Shown here piece after piece: positions 21,970 to 33,275 of a stretch of 64,000 bases of DNA; the stretch's first letter is position 1, and each line of letters begins with the position of its first letter. Made by a program: the position numbers and the translations under genes. Where the stretch lies: assembly GCA_004335835.1 (NCBI GenBank), contig RWJK01001183.1:67125-131124 (forward strand), read 5' to 3'. The notes beneath the pieces were generated by a model, which was not told the origin of the DNA, searched no databases, and saw nothing but the letters and a program-made list of their open reading frames with translations. Origin of the DNA: Scenedesmus sp. ARA3 (Eukaryota > Chlorophyta > Chlorophyceae > Sphaeropleales > Scenedesmaceae).

Positions 21970-23220
21970 GCTGTGATGGTTGTAGCTGCTGCTACTGCGG
22001 ATACTGTTGCTGCTGCTGCTGCTGCTGCTGCCGCTGGTGCAGCTCTGCGTAAAGCACTGCTACCGTTGGGTCAACCTGCACTAGCTGCGGCAAGACAGGT
22101 GGCTTGTCAAGCCTACAAGCACACTGAAGCATATGCACATGCAGGGAGCAGGGGTTGCGCACAGCACTGTATGCCCAGTGCCTGCTGCTAGGCGGGTTCA
22201 TCATGGTATGCAGCGGTGGTAAACCAATTCTTTAAGTTCAACGCTTGAATATATGGCCGAAATGAGGCGGACGTGCTGCAGTGGCAGTGGCAAGCAGCCT
22301 GCTGCCACTGCAGCTGCTGTTCATTCGTCACGATGCCTTGTCAGCTGTGAGCGTCGTATGCTGCTGAAACCAATCTTACGTTCAGGAATCTGCGGGGCTA
22401 ACGTAGGGCGTCTAGCTTGATACCGCCTCAAAACGATAGCCTGGGGCAAGCAAGAGAAGAGCAGCACCACAGCGAACAGTTGATGCTGCGACGCTGCATC
22501 ACAAATATTGTTATTGATTAATACCAAAGTTTGAATGAAGCTTGCTGTACGAATGAATCCTGTTCTGCCTGGGTCCGGCGTGGGAGAGAGTCACTGCTGG
22601 TGACTCCAACAATTGAACATCAAATCGATCAGCAACTGCCACGAGCAAAACAGATACAGGTACGCTTACTCGATGACGTTCCAATGCTGCAGTACTTGCG
22701 AAAGCACGTCCATCATCGGCAGCTGAAGCGGCATGCGGCATGTGGGAGTGGGGGTTACACTGACACATGGCAGTACCCAGGTCCCCAATCTCCAATCGGC
22801 AACCGCTAGTATGCACTGCGGTGGGTCAGTCACATGATTTCTGTCCTGGCTAGGATAGCATGCTGCTGCTTGAGGACAGTAGATGGTCCCACCCATCAGG
22901 TCCCACAGGCACCGCAGCAGCTGCTGCACTGCAGGGCCCACACATAGCGGCACTGCACACAACGCTGCAGGCAGTGGCTGGCACCGCCAGTTGGCAACCC
23001 TGGCACCAGCCACATATAAGATTAAATCAACACCAAGATAGCACAAAATTGATACTCATGTGCGCAGTGCTCTGCGGCGATCCTCGTAAGCAGCAAAGTA
23101 CATGTGTATTCAATAATAGTCTTCTCGTAAGCCATACCTTGTCATCGGCATCGGCAACCGCGCCCCGTACGGAGCGGAAACTACGACTATTATTGCCTCT
23201 CTATTGGTGTATTTGAATTC
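21970..23220. other. Intergenic stretch upstream of the SGNH hydrolase
   Basis: Carries a CTG run (22008-22031) about 40 bp upstream of the hydrolase start. I see no supported gene. It must contain the hydrolase promoter and the 3' end of the methyltransferase gene. Confidence 0.4.
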
Positions 23221-23626
23221 TCAGCTCTGCTGGCAGAACAGTATGCTGGCAGACTGCTGCTGGTGCGCGCTCAAGCACTGCCGCAGCCTCCTTGCCAGCT
23301 GCAGCTGCTGCTGCTGCTGCTGCTGAGAGGGCTCCGCAACGTGCTGCTGCTGCTGCTGCTGCTGCATGAACAGCAACAGATCTGACCTGCCGTAGTGTGC
23401 CCTCACTGAGGCCAGCAGGGTGTTCCTCTGCTGCTGCTGCTGCTGCTGCTGCCGCATGCCTTCCAGCACTGTCTGGCTGAAGCCATCCAGGTCATTGCAG
23501 CGGCTGGGCAGCTTCACAGCTAGCAGCCTGCAGCAGCCAGCCAGCTGGATGCATAACTCAGCCAGAGGCATCCCGCCCAACTGCAGTGCAGCAGCAGCAG
23601 CAGCAGATCCGGCCCTGCTGGTACCA

Positions 23627-23664
<38 letters not shown>

Positions 23665-23949
23665 GTGCTTGGTCAGGGCCCCTGCGTTGCTGCTGGTGTC
23701 ACCCGCACCAGCCTCACAGCGCAGCGAGGGTCCTTCACTACTGGCTGCAGCACCGTCATCTGCGATGTCATCTTCACCCGCACTGCTGCCTGAGCCCAGA
23801 TCAGGCTGCACTGGCTGCTGCTGCTGTTGCTGCTGCTGCTGGTTGTAGTTGGGTCCCCCCCAGGGTGGGTCGATGAAGATGACATCCTGATGCTGCAGCT
23901 GCGGCAGCAGCGCAGCAGCATCGCCACACAACACACCAACCACATGTTG

Positions 23950-23982
<33 letters not shown>

Positions 23983-24535
23983 GGGGTGCAGCACTGCCAG
24001 GTATGGTACTGCCTGCGGGTTAAATGCCAACTGAGGTCCTGGCTGCCCTGCTGATGCTGTAATAGCGGGGCTACATGAAGAGTCCCTAATGCAGAAGCTT
24101 GACTGCTGCTGCTGGTGCTGCTGCTGGTGCTGCTGCTGCTGCTGCTGCTGCTGGGCTTGAGCAGCGGTCTGCTGCTGCTGCTGCTGCTGCTGGGATTGAG
24201 CAGCAATCTGCTGCTGCTGCTGCAGCACCAGCTGCAGGTTATGTGCCAAGTCCTCAGCTCTGTCTGGGTCAAACTCAACCGCCGTCACAGCAGCGAAGCA
24301 GCCGCTGCAGGCAAACGCAATGGCGTTGCCGCCAGCACATGCGGTGAGGTCCGCTACACTGAGCTGGTGCTGCTGCTGAGGCGCTGCCGCTGCTGCTGCT
24401 GCTGCTGCTGCCAGGCAATCTTTGTCAACGGCTGCACTGCTGCTGCTGCTGCCGTGAGCATTGCTGGCAGCGCAGCTCTCCTGCTTGCTGCTGCCCCTTC
24501 TCATTACGGCAGCATCACTCTCCTCTCTGTTCGCT

Positions 24536-24566
<31 letters not shown>

Positions 24567-26805
24567 ACCGCTGCTGCTGGCAGCCTGGCTGCCGCAGCTC
24601 TGCAGCCAGTGCTGCCAGCAGTGCCGCCATTGCTGCTGCTGTGGGTCCATCTGTTGTAGAATAAGCAGCCACTGGGTCCAGCCGCAGCAGCCTCCTGATG
24701 TTGAAAGGCAGCTGCGGAAACAATGCATCCGCTCTGCCGCAGCACCAAGAGAGTGTAGCTGCTGGCTGGCTTGGCCAGAGCTCCTGCACAACAAGGCAGT
24801 ATATGACTTTGAGTTGTTCGATCCGTTTTACTTGATGTATTCAGGGGGGGTGCAATTTGAGTGCAGTAGGCAGCCACTGGGTCCAGCCGCAGCAGCCTCC
24901 TGCTGTTGAAAGGCAGCTGAGGAAAGAGCGCATCTGCCCTGCCGCAGCACGATGACAGGGCAGCAGGCGGCTGGCCTGGCCAGAGCTCCTGCAGGGCAAG
25001 CCAAACAAATGAATGCATTTGGGCCAGCTGAGTTTGACACATGTATGGATGTCTTAAACCAGTTTGAGTTCATGATCAATCAAGGTTGGAATTTGGGTGG
25101 AGCAAGCCGCCACTGGGTCCAGTTGCAGCTGCCGCCTCATGTTGAAAGGCAGCTGCGGAAACAACGCATCTGCCCTGCCGCAGCACCAGGACAGCACAGC
25201 GGGTGGCTGGCCCGGCCGCAGCTCCTGCAGGGCAGGATGACATACTGTCAGAGAGGTTTGGTTCATTTTGGCAGCTGGGGTCACAATGCGTCTGCCCTGC
25301 CGCACATCCATGGAAGGACAGCAGGCGGCTGGCTTGGCCGCAGCTCCTGCCAGACAAACCAATGTCGTTCAAATCAGCCGACTCGCGCATTGTTCAATTC
25401 AGCTGCAAGTCCTGTTGCGGGGCAAAGAGCGGCTGAAGCAAATGTTTGGATCTTGATCCTGCATCACAGTTGAACTTAGTGCAGAGCTGTCGGTACATGA
25501 GCTCACCAGCAGCGCAGCAGCAGCAGCCGCATCTTCCAGCAGCAGCTTTGCCCATCCCCTGCAGCGCCTGCCCTGCCCTACTGCAGGCACTGCTGCTGCC
25601 AGCACGCCACGCCCTGACAGCACGTACCTGTGTTTACACACAGCGCTGGCGCAAACTCAAACCCAGCACAGTTCAGCACACTGTGCAACATAGTCAATGC
25701 AGGCACGGTCAGAAACACCAAGTTGTTCTCACCAGTCTGCTAGCCAGCTGTTGCAGCAGCGCAGTAGCAGCAGCCCCATCAGCCAAGAGCAGCTTTGCCC
25801 AGCCCCTGCAGCGCCTGCCCTGCCCTACTGCAGGCACAGCTGCAGCCAGCACACCACGCCCTGACAGCTGCTGCGACGCCACGCCCTGACAGCTGCTGCG
25901 ACGCCACGCCCTGACAGCTGCTGCCAGCACGCCACGCCCTGACAGCACGGCACCTAGGTTCTTGACATACGGCGCTAGTGCAAATTCAGACACAGCACAG
26001 TTCAGCATATTGTGCAACACATGGTCAACTGTTACCACATTGCAACCAGGGGCACAACAGGCTCTCACCAGTCCACTGGCCAGCTGCTGCAGCAGCGCAG
26101 CAGCAACTGCCACAAACTCCAGCAGTAGCCACACCCATGCTCAAAAACCGATGCATGCAGCACACACAATCACAGCGAAGACACAAGCATCAGTAGCCTA
26201 AAAAGCTGATAACAGCAATACACATCTCACCAGCTCATCCTTCAGGTGCTGCAGCAGCGCAGCAGCAGTTGCCGCATCTCCCAGCACCAGTTTTGCCCAG
26301 CCCCTGCAGCGCCTGCCTTGCCCTACAGCAGGCACAGCTGCAGCCAGCACCCCTCGCCCTGACAGCTGCTGCAGCAGCTGCTGCCGCACTGCTGCTGCTG
26401 GGCGGGATGTTGGCAGGCCTGACACAAACAGACTTGCAGTCCCTGTGCTGCTGCTGGCGTTTGTGTCTTCTGTCAGTGAAATTGACTCCAATGGAGCACT
26501 GTTTTTGTTATTTTGCTTGTCAGCTGCTTTCACGCTCCTCCTCTTCCCGCCCGCCGTCGCACCGGCTGCCACTGAGAACTTCACGGTAAAGTTCCCGCCA
26601 TCCCCGCCGTGAACTTCTGACAGCTGGCGCTGAAGTTCACCCTGCAGTTCCTGCAAGCTGACGTGGCACGCTGCCCCGCAGTGACACGTGTGTGTAACTA
26701 ACCCTGCCAAAAACTGTAGGTGTGCGCAGCATGGCCGCTCAGCAACAGGCACTTCAGGCCACAAGTGCAGCTTGCTGCAGCAGCCAAATGGCAGCAGGCT
26801 TGGCC

Positions 26806-26857
<52 letters not shown>

Positions 26858-27226
26858 GGAGCTGAGAGAGGCCTCAAGTGCTTGATGTGGTGCATCTGCT
26901 AATGACAGGGGTGGGACTGCTGCTCCTCCTGCTGCTGCTGCTGCTGCGTGTAGCAGCTGGCTGCATACTGCAGCAGCTTGCGCTACAGGCACAGCAGACA
27001 GCTTGAGTGGAGCAATACCAGTAGCAGTGGCAGCATTACCACACCAAGGGCTGCTCACAGCTGCAGCAGCAGCAGCAGCAGCAGATGTGGCTGCTGAAGA
27101 CAGCTGTGCGTGTGGCATTGCTGCTGCTGTTGTTGCGGCTGCTGCTGCGCGCTGCTGCAGCAGCTCTCCTTGCTGCTGCCAGCCAGCTGCATATTGCTGC
27201 AGCAAAATCTGCAGGGCCTGCCACTC

Positions 27227-27271
<45 letters not shown>

Positions 27272-27506
27272 AGTTGCTGCTGCAGGCAGCCCCACCAGCA
27301 GCTGAGTCACAAGCCCGGGGTTTAGGACAATTGTAACAGTGCCTGACGTCATTTCTGCTGCTCCAACTTCCAGCCGAACAGGCACCCCTTTGCGCTCCCA
27401 GCTGTGGAACTTCGCTCCTGGGGCAATTGATGGAGCTGCATCAAGCAGTGCTGGAAGGCCAGATGCATGCAGCTGCTGCACCAGCTGCTGCGCATACTCA
27501 AGTACA

Positions 27507-27546
<40 letters not shown>

Positions 27547-29182
27547 TGGTTGCAGGGCTGGCATCTGCGCATGCTGTAGCGCTTGTGCGAGCTGGGATTG
27601 GCACCACTACTGCTTGGTAGCCGTGGGCAGTAGCTAGCTCAGCGTGCTTCACACACCTGTCGGCAGCAAACACGCGGTCAAACATGGTCAGACATGGCCA
27701 AACATGGCCAAATTGTTATGTTATGTCAATAGATTCACTTCATGCAAGCCTAGGCCAGCTGGGCAGCTGGAGGGGCCTGGCACAAATGGCGCAACAAAAG
27801 TGCTGTTTTTGTTCCACAGCAGCAGCTGGACGTTCACACATCAGTCAGGTGGAAAGGAGTGACACAACCCAGTGTAACATGTTCTGGTGTGATATGTCGG
27901 TATCTGCCATGATGCAGCAGCAGCAGCTCACCTGCGGCCCTGCAGGAAGCCCCAGCAGATGAGTTCAACAGCAAGCCAAATACATCCACCATAAAGAATC
28001 CAAATATCATGTCAAACAATATACATTACATTACATTACATTACATGCTCCACTCAACGAGGATATACAGGTTTGCCTGCCTGCTTGCAGGAAGGCCCAG
28101 CAGTTGCAACATGTTCAACAGGTTCCACAGATGTAACAGACACACACCGAGTCATTGGTGGACAGTTCATGCAACACCGGCTCACCTGCGGCCCTGCAGG
28201 AAGCTTCAGCAGATGCAACCAGTGCAACAGACACCACAGCTGTAACATATGAAACAAAGTAACAGCTGTAACAGATACACCCAGGGCACTTTCAAACAAT
28301 GCTGGCTCACCTGCGGCCCTGCAGGAAGCCCCAGCAGATGAGGTTGGCTGCCTTGCAGGAAGGCCCAGCAGTTGCAACATGTTCAACAGATTCCACAGAT
28401 GTAACAGACACACACCAGGTCATTGGTGGATAGTTCAGGCAGCAGCACCCTACCTGCGGCCCTGCAGGAAGCCCCAGCACTTGCAGCCAGATTTAACGCT
28501 TACAGACAGTGTCACTTGTTGACAATGCCGGCTCACCTGCGGCCCTGCAGGAAGCCCCAGCACTTGCAGCCAGTGCAACACAAACCGCATTGTGAATCAG
28601 ATGTAACGCTTACAGACAGTGTCACCTGTGGACAGTGCCGGCTCACCTGCGGCCCTGCAGGAAGCCCCAGCACTTGCAGCCAGTGCAGCAGACACAACAG
28701 ATGTAGCAGTCACACACAATGTCACTTGTAGAAATGCCGCCTCACCTTCGGCCCTGCAGGAAGCCCCAGCAGATGCAACAGTGCAGCATACACCACAGAT
28801 GTAACAGATGAAGCAAAGTAACAGATGTGACAGATACACCCAGGCCAATTTCAGACAATGCCAGCTCACCTGCGGCCTTGCAGGAAGCCCCAGCAGATGA
28901 GCTCAACAGCAAGCTGGAATCAACCCACCAAAAAGGATTCAGGCGTCAGATCAAACAGGCACAGTTGCGAGCACACCTAGCAGCTCACCTGCGGCCTTGC
29001 AGGAAGCCCCAGCAGATGAGCTCAACAGCAAGCTGGAATCAACCCACCAAAAAGGATTCAGGTGTCAGGTCAAACAGGCTTGCGAGCACACCCCCCAGGC
29101 TCACCTGCGGCCTTGCAGGAAGCCCCAGCAGATGAGGTCGGCTGCCTTGCTGCGCCATCCCTGGCTGCTGACCAGCATGCTG
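23221..29182 (-). CDS. Candidate fusion: ProRS-like anticodon-binding domain, RRM-like segment, TGS1-type methyltransferase
   Basis: Three phase-compatible exons are visible: A 29182-29105 (WRSKAADLICWGFLQGR), B 27656-26231 (475 aa) and C 24783-23221 (520 aa to TGA). Upstream exons and the start are not resolved. Exon B begins with HGYQAVVVPIPARTS, then a block with EYAQQLVQQL and GAKFHSWERKGVPVRLEVG. That block resembles the anticodon-binding domain of eukaryote-type prolyl-tRNA synthetase, with no catalytic domain visible. Exon B ends with LFVSGLP...GRGVLAAAVPAVGQGRRC, RGWAKLVLGD, like an RRM. Exon C has ALFPQLPF.IRRLLRLDPVAAYS, then LTACAGGNAIAFACSG, VEFDPDRAEDLAHN, LCGDAAALLPQ and DVIFIDPPWGGPNYN, the trimethylguanosine synthase signature. 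TGS1 dimethylates m7G caps of snRNA and snoRNA. Long poly-Q and poly-A runs interrupt exon C. The join B/C is supported by phase and by donor and acceptor echoes within the one intron. Two separate genes remain possible. Confidence 0.55.
24860..26140 (-). repeat. Intron between RRM and TGS1 exons: donor-side and acceptor-side echoes
   Basis: Acceptor-side copies of the exon C start (ELWPGQPPAALSSCCGRADA, LFPQLPF) lie at about 24870-24990, 25105-25240 and 25280-25355. Donor-side copies of the exon B end (GVLAAAVPAVGQGRRCRGWA through the donor) lie at about 25500-25620, 25735-25960 and 26065-26120. Between 25850 and 25950 the unit coding for GRGV is itself tandemly repeated three times. Confidence 0.85.
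27228..27271 (-). repeat. Exonic triplet run coding poly-Ser
   Basis: On the minus (coding) strand this is (AGC)n in the fusion gene's exon B, giving about 14 Ser. Coding runs in this window use the CAG/AGC/GCA register, giving poly-Q, poly-S or poly-A. Most intronic runs are CTG in the sense direction. Confidence 0.85.
27930..29135 (-). repeat. Array of about eleven echoes of one exon 3' end
   Basis: On the + strand TCACCTGCGGCCCTGCAGGA, AGCCCCAGCAG recurs at about 27928, 28180, 28309, 28450, 28533, 28640, 28741, 28866, 28985 and 29100, with shorter ones at 28083 and 28350. On the minus strand each is the end of exon A (LICWGFLQGR, then donor GTGAGC). Spacers of about 70-110 bp share ACAGATGTAACAGA-like words. 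Confidence 0.9.
28024..28063 (-). mobile_element. 5'-truncated retroelement 3' tail, (TAATG)n
   Basis: The + strand reads (CATTA)n then CATGCTCCACTCAACGAGGA. The same 20-base string follows the same pentanucleotide array at about 45940-45986. On the minus strand this is a 3' end, TCCTCGTTGAGTGGAGCATG, followed by (TAATG)n, as expected of a LINE or SINE with a microsatellite tail. Only about 20 bp of body are left. Confidence 0.75.
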
Positions 29183-29199
29183 CTGCAGCAAAATGGTAC

Positions 29200-30100
29200 C
29201 TGCTGTGTGCCTGTCTTGCTGTGTAAATGTATGGGGTGTCCTTCAAGGCAGCAGCTGTGTTATATGTTGCTGGGTGACGTGGCGCCTGCCCTGGCTGCTG
29301 ACCAGCATGCTGCTGCGGCTGGCCTGCTGTTGTTCAAAAGCAGTAGTAGAGTCTGCTGTTACATCTGTTGTGTGTGTAGCTGGGTAGAGTGGTGAGCAGC
29401 TGTTGTGGTGCCTCGTGCCGCCCCTGCCCTGACTGCCGTGGTAGCTGTAGCGGCCACTGGCCAGTGTTCAGAGAGCCTGCACATTCATGTAAAACATGCT
29501 TCACAAGCACTGAAAGACGGATATAAGACCATGTATTTGTGTGTATGTCGCTGCTGTATTGGTGTTTGCAGGCCCAGGGCAAGGGCCTTGGATGAGACCG
29601 CGGCAGCAGCAGTACAAGTAGTGGGTGCAGGCAGGCAGGCTGCAAGTGGCTCAAACGGCAAACAGCGTGCCAGCAATGCTTGAAGTGCATAACGACAGCA
29701 AGTATCATCCTACGCACATGCAGTGCTGATGATGAACACCCGAAGTAGTGCTGTGACCTGGCAGCACACCCTAGCTGTGACTTGTTACTGTGGATGGGGT
29801 GTTGGGCTTTGGAGCGCGCCACGCTTGATGATAGTACTTAACGTTTGCGACCGGGATTGTTTGTATCATCACGTTGCTGTGAGCCAAGGAAGGCGCGTGC
29901 GTCGCTGGTGACAAGCTACTTGCAGCGTCGAACAACCTGCACTCAGATCATTCGGCCTGAGATAAATCACGCGGTTTGGATTTATTTGAACTTGTTGGAA
30001 CACGTTCAATCGACGCGACTCCTGCACCGTTCGCCCAGCAGTACTCACCCGCACATTTGCACGAGCAGCAGCAGCACCCTCAGCAGGAGCAGCAGCCACC
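29200..30100. promoter_or_regulatory. Divergent upstream region of the fusion gene and mS26
   Basis: Holds a second copy of the exon A acceptor segment (CCAGCATGCTGCTG, about 29300-29315) and possible 5' exons of the minus-strand gene. One of these is an open segment starting at 29676 (MLARCLPFEPLAAC) that could be an N-terminus. The mS26 promoter must lie just before 30101. No TATA box or known element was recognised. Confidence 0.35.
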
Positions 30101-32133
30101 ATGCTCGCAGCAGCACTGCGGCAGCTGCTGCTGCCTTCTACACATCTCAGCCTCACTGCAGCCCTACAGCAGCAGGCCCTCCCTAGCACCATGCTGCTGC
30201 TGCCCCAAGCTGCAGCAGCAGCAGCAGCAACAGCACACAGCCCAGCCTGGCCTTCCCAGCAGCAGCTGCTGCAGCAGCACACCTGCCCCTTCACCACATC
30301 ATCTTCATCATTAGCAGCAAAGAGAGCTCAAAACCCTAAACCTCCCCCCAGCCGCCATGAGCGTAACATTGCAAACCATCGCTTCCAGCAGCAGCGTGCA
30401 ATCTGGAAGCTGCAATTAAAAGAGCTTCGTAAGCAGTGGAGGGAGGAGCACAGGCAGCGGCTGCAGGCACACAAGGCCAGCAGCAGCCTAGCACAGCAGC
30501 AGGTGAACGATTTCTTGTTTTGCATACTCGGACCAGTAGGAACGTCTGAACTGAACGTCAAGTAGCTTGCAACCAGTCAAACATGAGTCAAACATACTTT
30601 TCTAACTTAAATTCGCAGGTGGATCAGCTAAGGCGGCTGAGGACGGCCAGCAGGCAGCAGGACAGAGCCAAGCAGCAGCTTGAACGGGAGATTCGGGACG
30701 CGGAGCGGGCCGTTGAAGTGGTGAGTGGCGCTGTTCAACTGCTGTTGCTGCTGCTGCTGGTGTGTGGTGGTGTTTATAGGGCCGGGACAATGCGTGGTTG
30801 AGCAGTTCGGTCTAGTTTCTAGAACCTGCTGTGCAGTATAGATTTTAGGATTGTTGGCAGCGCTTTGGGATTGTTGCTGAATGGAATGCCAGCAGGCAGC
30901 AGGACAGAGCCAAGCAGCTGCTTGAGCGGGACATCCGGGACGCGGAGCGCGCTGTTGAGGTGGTGAGTGCTGCTGCTGCTGCTGCTGCTGCTGCGGCGGC
31001 GGCGGCGGCTGCTGCTGTGATGACAGCTGGCAATGGCAGCGTGTGTTGAAGCAGCAGTGTGGCTCCCAGTGCATGTGTCAGCTGTAACTGTGGTGCTGTT
31101 GGTGCTGCTGCTGCTGCTGTTGCTGCTGAGTTGACTGGGCGATGCAATGTGTCTCAAGTTGCTGTCTTCACCTGATAAGCCTGTCATGTGTACTGTATGC
31201 TTGCTGCTTGAGCTGCGGCGTTGCTTGCAGGAACACAGTGCAGTATACCATCGCAGCAGTGCAGTTGGCATGTGCGGCGCAGTGCGTCCTGCAGCAGCGT
31301 CCTGCAGCAGCACCGCACTGCCTGCAAGAAATCTGTGATGTCTGCTGTCGTACTGCCCAGCTTGTTACCGCGCCGCTGACTAGAGCTCTGACTCTGCTGC
31401 TGCTGCTGCTGCTGCCTGCTGCTGCTGCTGCTGCTGCTGCTGGCGCCAGGCTGCGCTGCGGCTGTCATCAGCTATCCGGCAGGATATGCGGCAGCACACC
31501 ATCAAGCAGCACAAGGAGGCCAGGTGTGTTATGTTATATGTTATGACAACTGTGTTATAGCACGCACACGTGCTGCTGTGTGTTATATGTTATGACTACT
31601 AGTACCTGCCATCAGCTGCTGCTGCTGCTGCCGCTTTGACACACCACCAAGCAGCACAAGGAGGCCAGGTGCGCTGTGTTGGATCATATAACGTATAAGT
31701 TATGACTACTGTGTTATAGGACACACACGTGCTGCTGTGTGTTATATGTATGACTACTGGCAACTGCTATCAGCCGCTGTTGCTGGCCGCGTTTGATAGA
31801 CCATCGAGCAGCACAAGGAGGCCAGGTGCGCTTGAAGCACACTTGCTGCTGAAGGGAATGGCATGCCGCGAGGGCACTGGGCATTGCTTATTATGTGCCA
31901 GTTGTCAAGTGGGGCAATTGTTCACTGATGATGCTGCTGGGTCGTGATTGCGGCACGTGCTTACTGCTGCTATTGGTGCCTAACCACCGCTGCTGCCTCA
32001 ACGCTGCTGCTGCTGCTGCTGCAGGCGCCAGGCGCTGCTTGAGGAGAGCCGCGGCTGGATCCCCCCTGAGGCACTGGAGGGGCGCATTGCAGCAGCACTG
32101 GACAACCCACAGCCTTTGGGCATGGCAGATTGA
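30101..32133 (+). CDS. MRPS26: Mitochondrial ribosomal small-subunit protein mS26
   Basis: Four exons close in phase to about 228 aa: 30101-30502, 30619-30720, 31450-31523, 32025-32133. The ATG is in an ideal context (CCACCATGC). The first 75 residues are Gln/Ala/Ser/Leu-rich with basic residues, fitting a mitochondrial presequence. Next comes a long, highly charged helical region (RHERNIANHRFQQQRAIWKL, LKELRKQWREEHRQRL, RQQDRAKQQLEREIRDAERA). The C-terminus ARRQALLEESRGWIPPEALE, GRIAAALDNP matches the conserved mS26 end known from animals (EE..NFIT.ENLEARVEAALD). Known role: structural protein of the mitochondrial small subunit. The call rests on that C-terminus plus the length and charge pattern. 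The last exon is followed by a remarkable array of its own copies. Confidence 0.75.
30881..31835 (+). repeat. mS26 introns 2 and 3: exon-end echoes
   Basis: A copy of the exon 2 end (RQQDRAKQLLERDIRDAERA plus donor) lies at 30890-30962, followed at once by a CTG run. Copies of the exon 3 end (AGCAGCACAAGGAGGCCAGG) lie at about 31645-31671 and 31801-31828, within a larger unit containing GTGTTATATGTTATGACTAC. Confidence 0.88.
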
Positions 32134-32327
32134 GCAGCAGCAGCAGCAGCAGCAGCAGCACTAGACAACCCGCAGTCCCTGGGCATGGCAGAAAAGGATG
32201 TGGGGCCCGTGGGCAGCAGCAGCAGCAGCAGCAGCAGCAGCCCCGTAGGCGCTGGCGGGGAGGATTGCGGCAGCGCTGGACAGCTCGCCACCCCTGGGCA
32301 TGGCGGAGTAGTATGTGGGATAGCAGC

Positions 32328-32369
<42 letters not shown>

Positions 32370-32811
32370 GCTGGATTACCCCTGAGGCCCTGGAGGGGAG
32401 GATCGCGGCAGCACTGGACAACCCACAACCCCTGGGCATGGCGGAATAGCATGTGGGACAGCAGCAGCAGCAGCAGCAGCAGCAGCGGCTGGATTACCCC
32501 TGAGGCGCTGGAGGGGAGGATTGCGGCAGCCCTGGACAACCCGCAACCCCTGGGCATGGCGGAATAGCAGTGGACAATGGCTTGATCCGTGCCACTGAGT
32601 GCCAGCAGCAGCAGCAGCAGCAGCCCCTGAGGCGCTGGAGGGGAGGATTGCAGCAGCGCTGGACAACCCACAACCCCTGGGGTGGGCATGGCGGAATAGT
32701 GTGTGGGACAGCAGCAGCAGCGGCAGCAGCAGCCCCTGAGGCGCTGGGCAACTGACAACCCTTGGGTGTGGCGATATAGTATATGGGGCTGCTGGGGTAT
32801 GGCGGACGGAG

Positions 32812-32855
<44 letters not shown>

Positions 32856-33234
32856 CAGCCGCCCTTGATGCGCTGGAGAAGAGCCGCATTTAGATCCCCC
32901 TGAGAGCCGCAGCAGCAGCAGCCCCTGAGGCGCTGGAGGGGCGCATTGCGGCAGCACTGGACAACCCACAGCCCCTGGGCATGGCGGGGTAGTATGTGGG
33001 ATAGCAGCAGCAGCAGCAGCAGCAGCCCCTGAGGCGCTGGACAACTCATATCCGTTGGGTGTGGCGATATAGTATGTGGGACTGCTGGGGCATGGCGGGC
33101 TGAGGGCAGCAGCAGCAGCAACAGCGGCAGCAGCAGCAGCAGCGGCTGGATCACCCCTGAGGCCCTGGAGGGGCGCATTGCAGCAGCACTGGACAACCCG
33201 CAACCCCTGGGCATGGCGGAATAGTATGTGGGAT

Positions 33235-33267
<33 letters not shown>

Positions 33268-33275
33268 TCCTTTTC
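32134..33275 (+). repeat. Array of about nine copies of the mS26 last exon between CAG runs
   Basis: After the functional stop (TGA 32131-32133), segments coding WITPEALEGRIAAALDNPQP and LGMAE recur at about 32160-32185, 32248-32310, 32370-32450, 32490-32570, 32623-32700, 32735-32760, 32925-32995, 33030-33050 and 33149-33225. Most end in a stop (GGCATGGCGGAATAG). Each is separated by a (CAG)n run of about 5-15 units. Confidence 0.9.

Noticed and set aside
24115..24909. 264-residue Leu/Cys-rich open frame on the plus strand
   Set aside because: Antisense of the TGS1-type exon, whose methyltransferase motifs are on the minus strand.
27930..29135. CRISPR-like array of regularly spaced repeats
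   Set aside because: The repeat is the 3' edge of a coding exon plus donor, spacers are related to one another, and the context is an intron-rich eukaryotic gene.
30160..30330. Additional in-frame mS26 starts further inside
   Set aside because: The first ATG has the best context (CCACC) and gives a presequence-like N-terminus; later Met codons would remove it.
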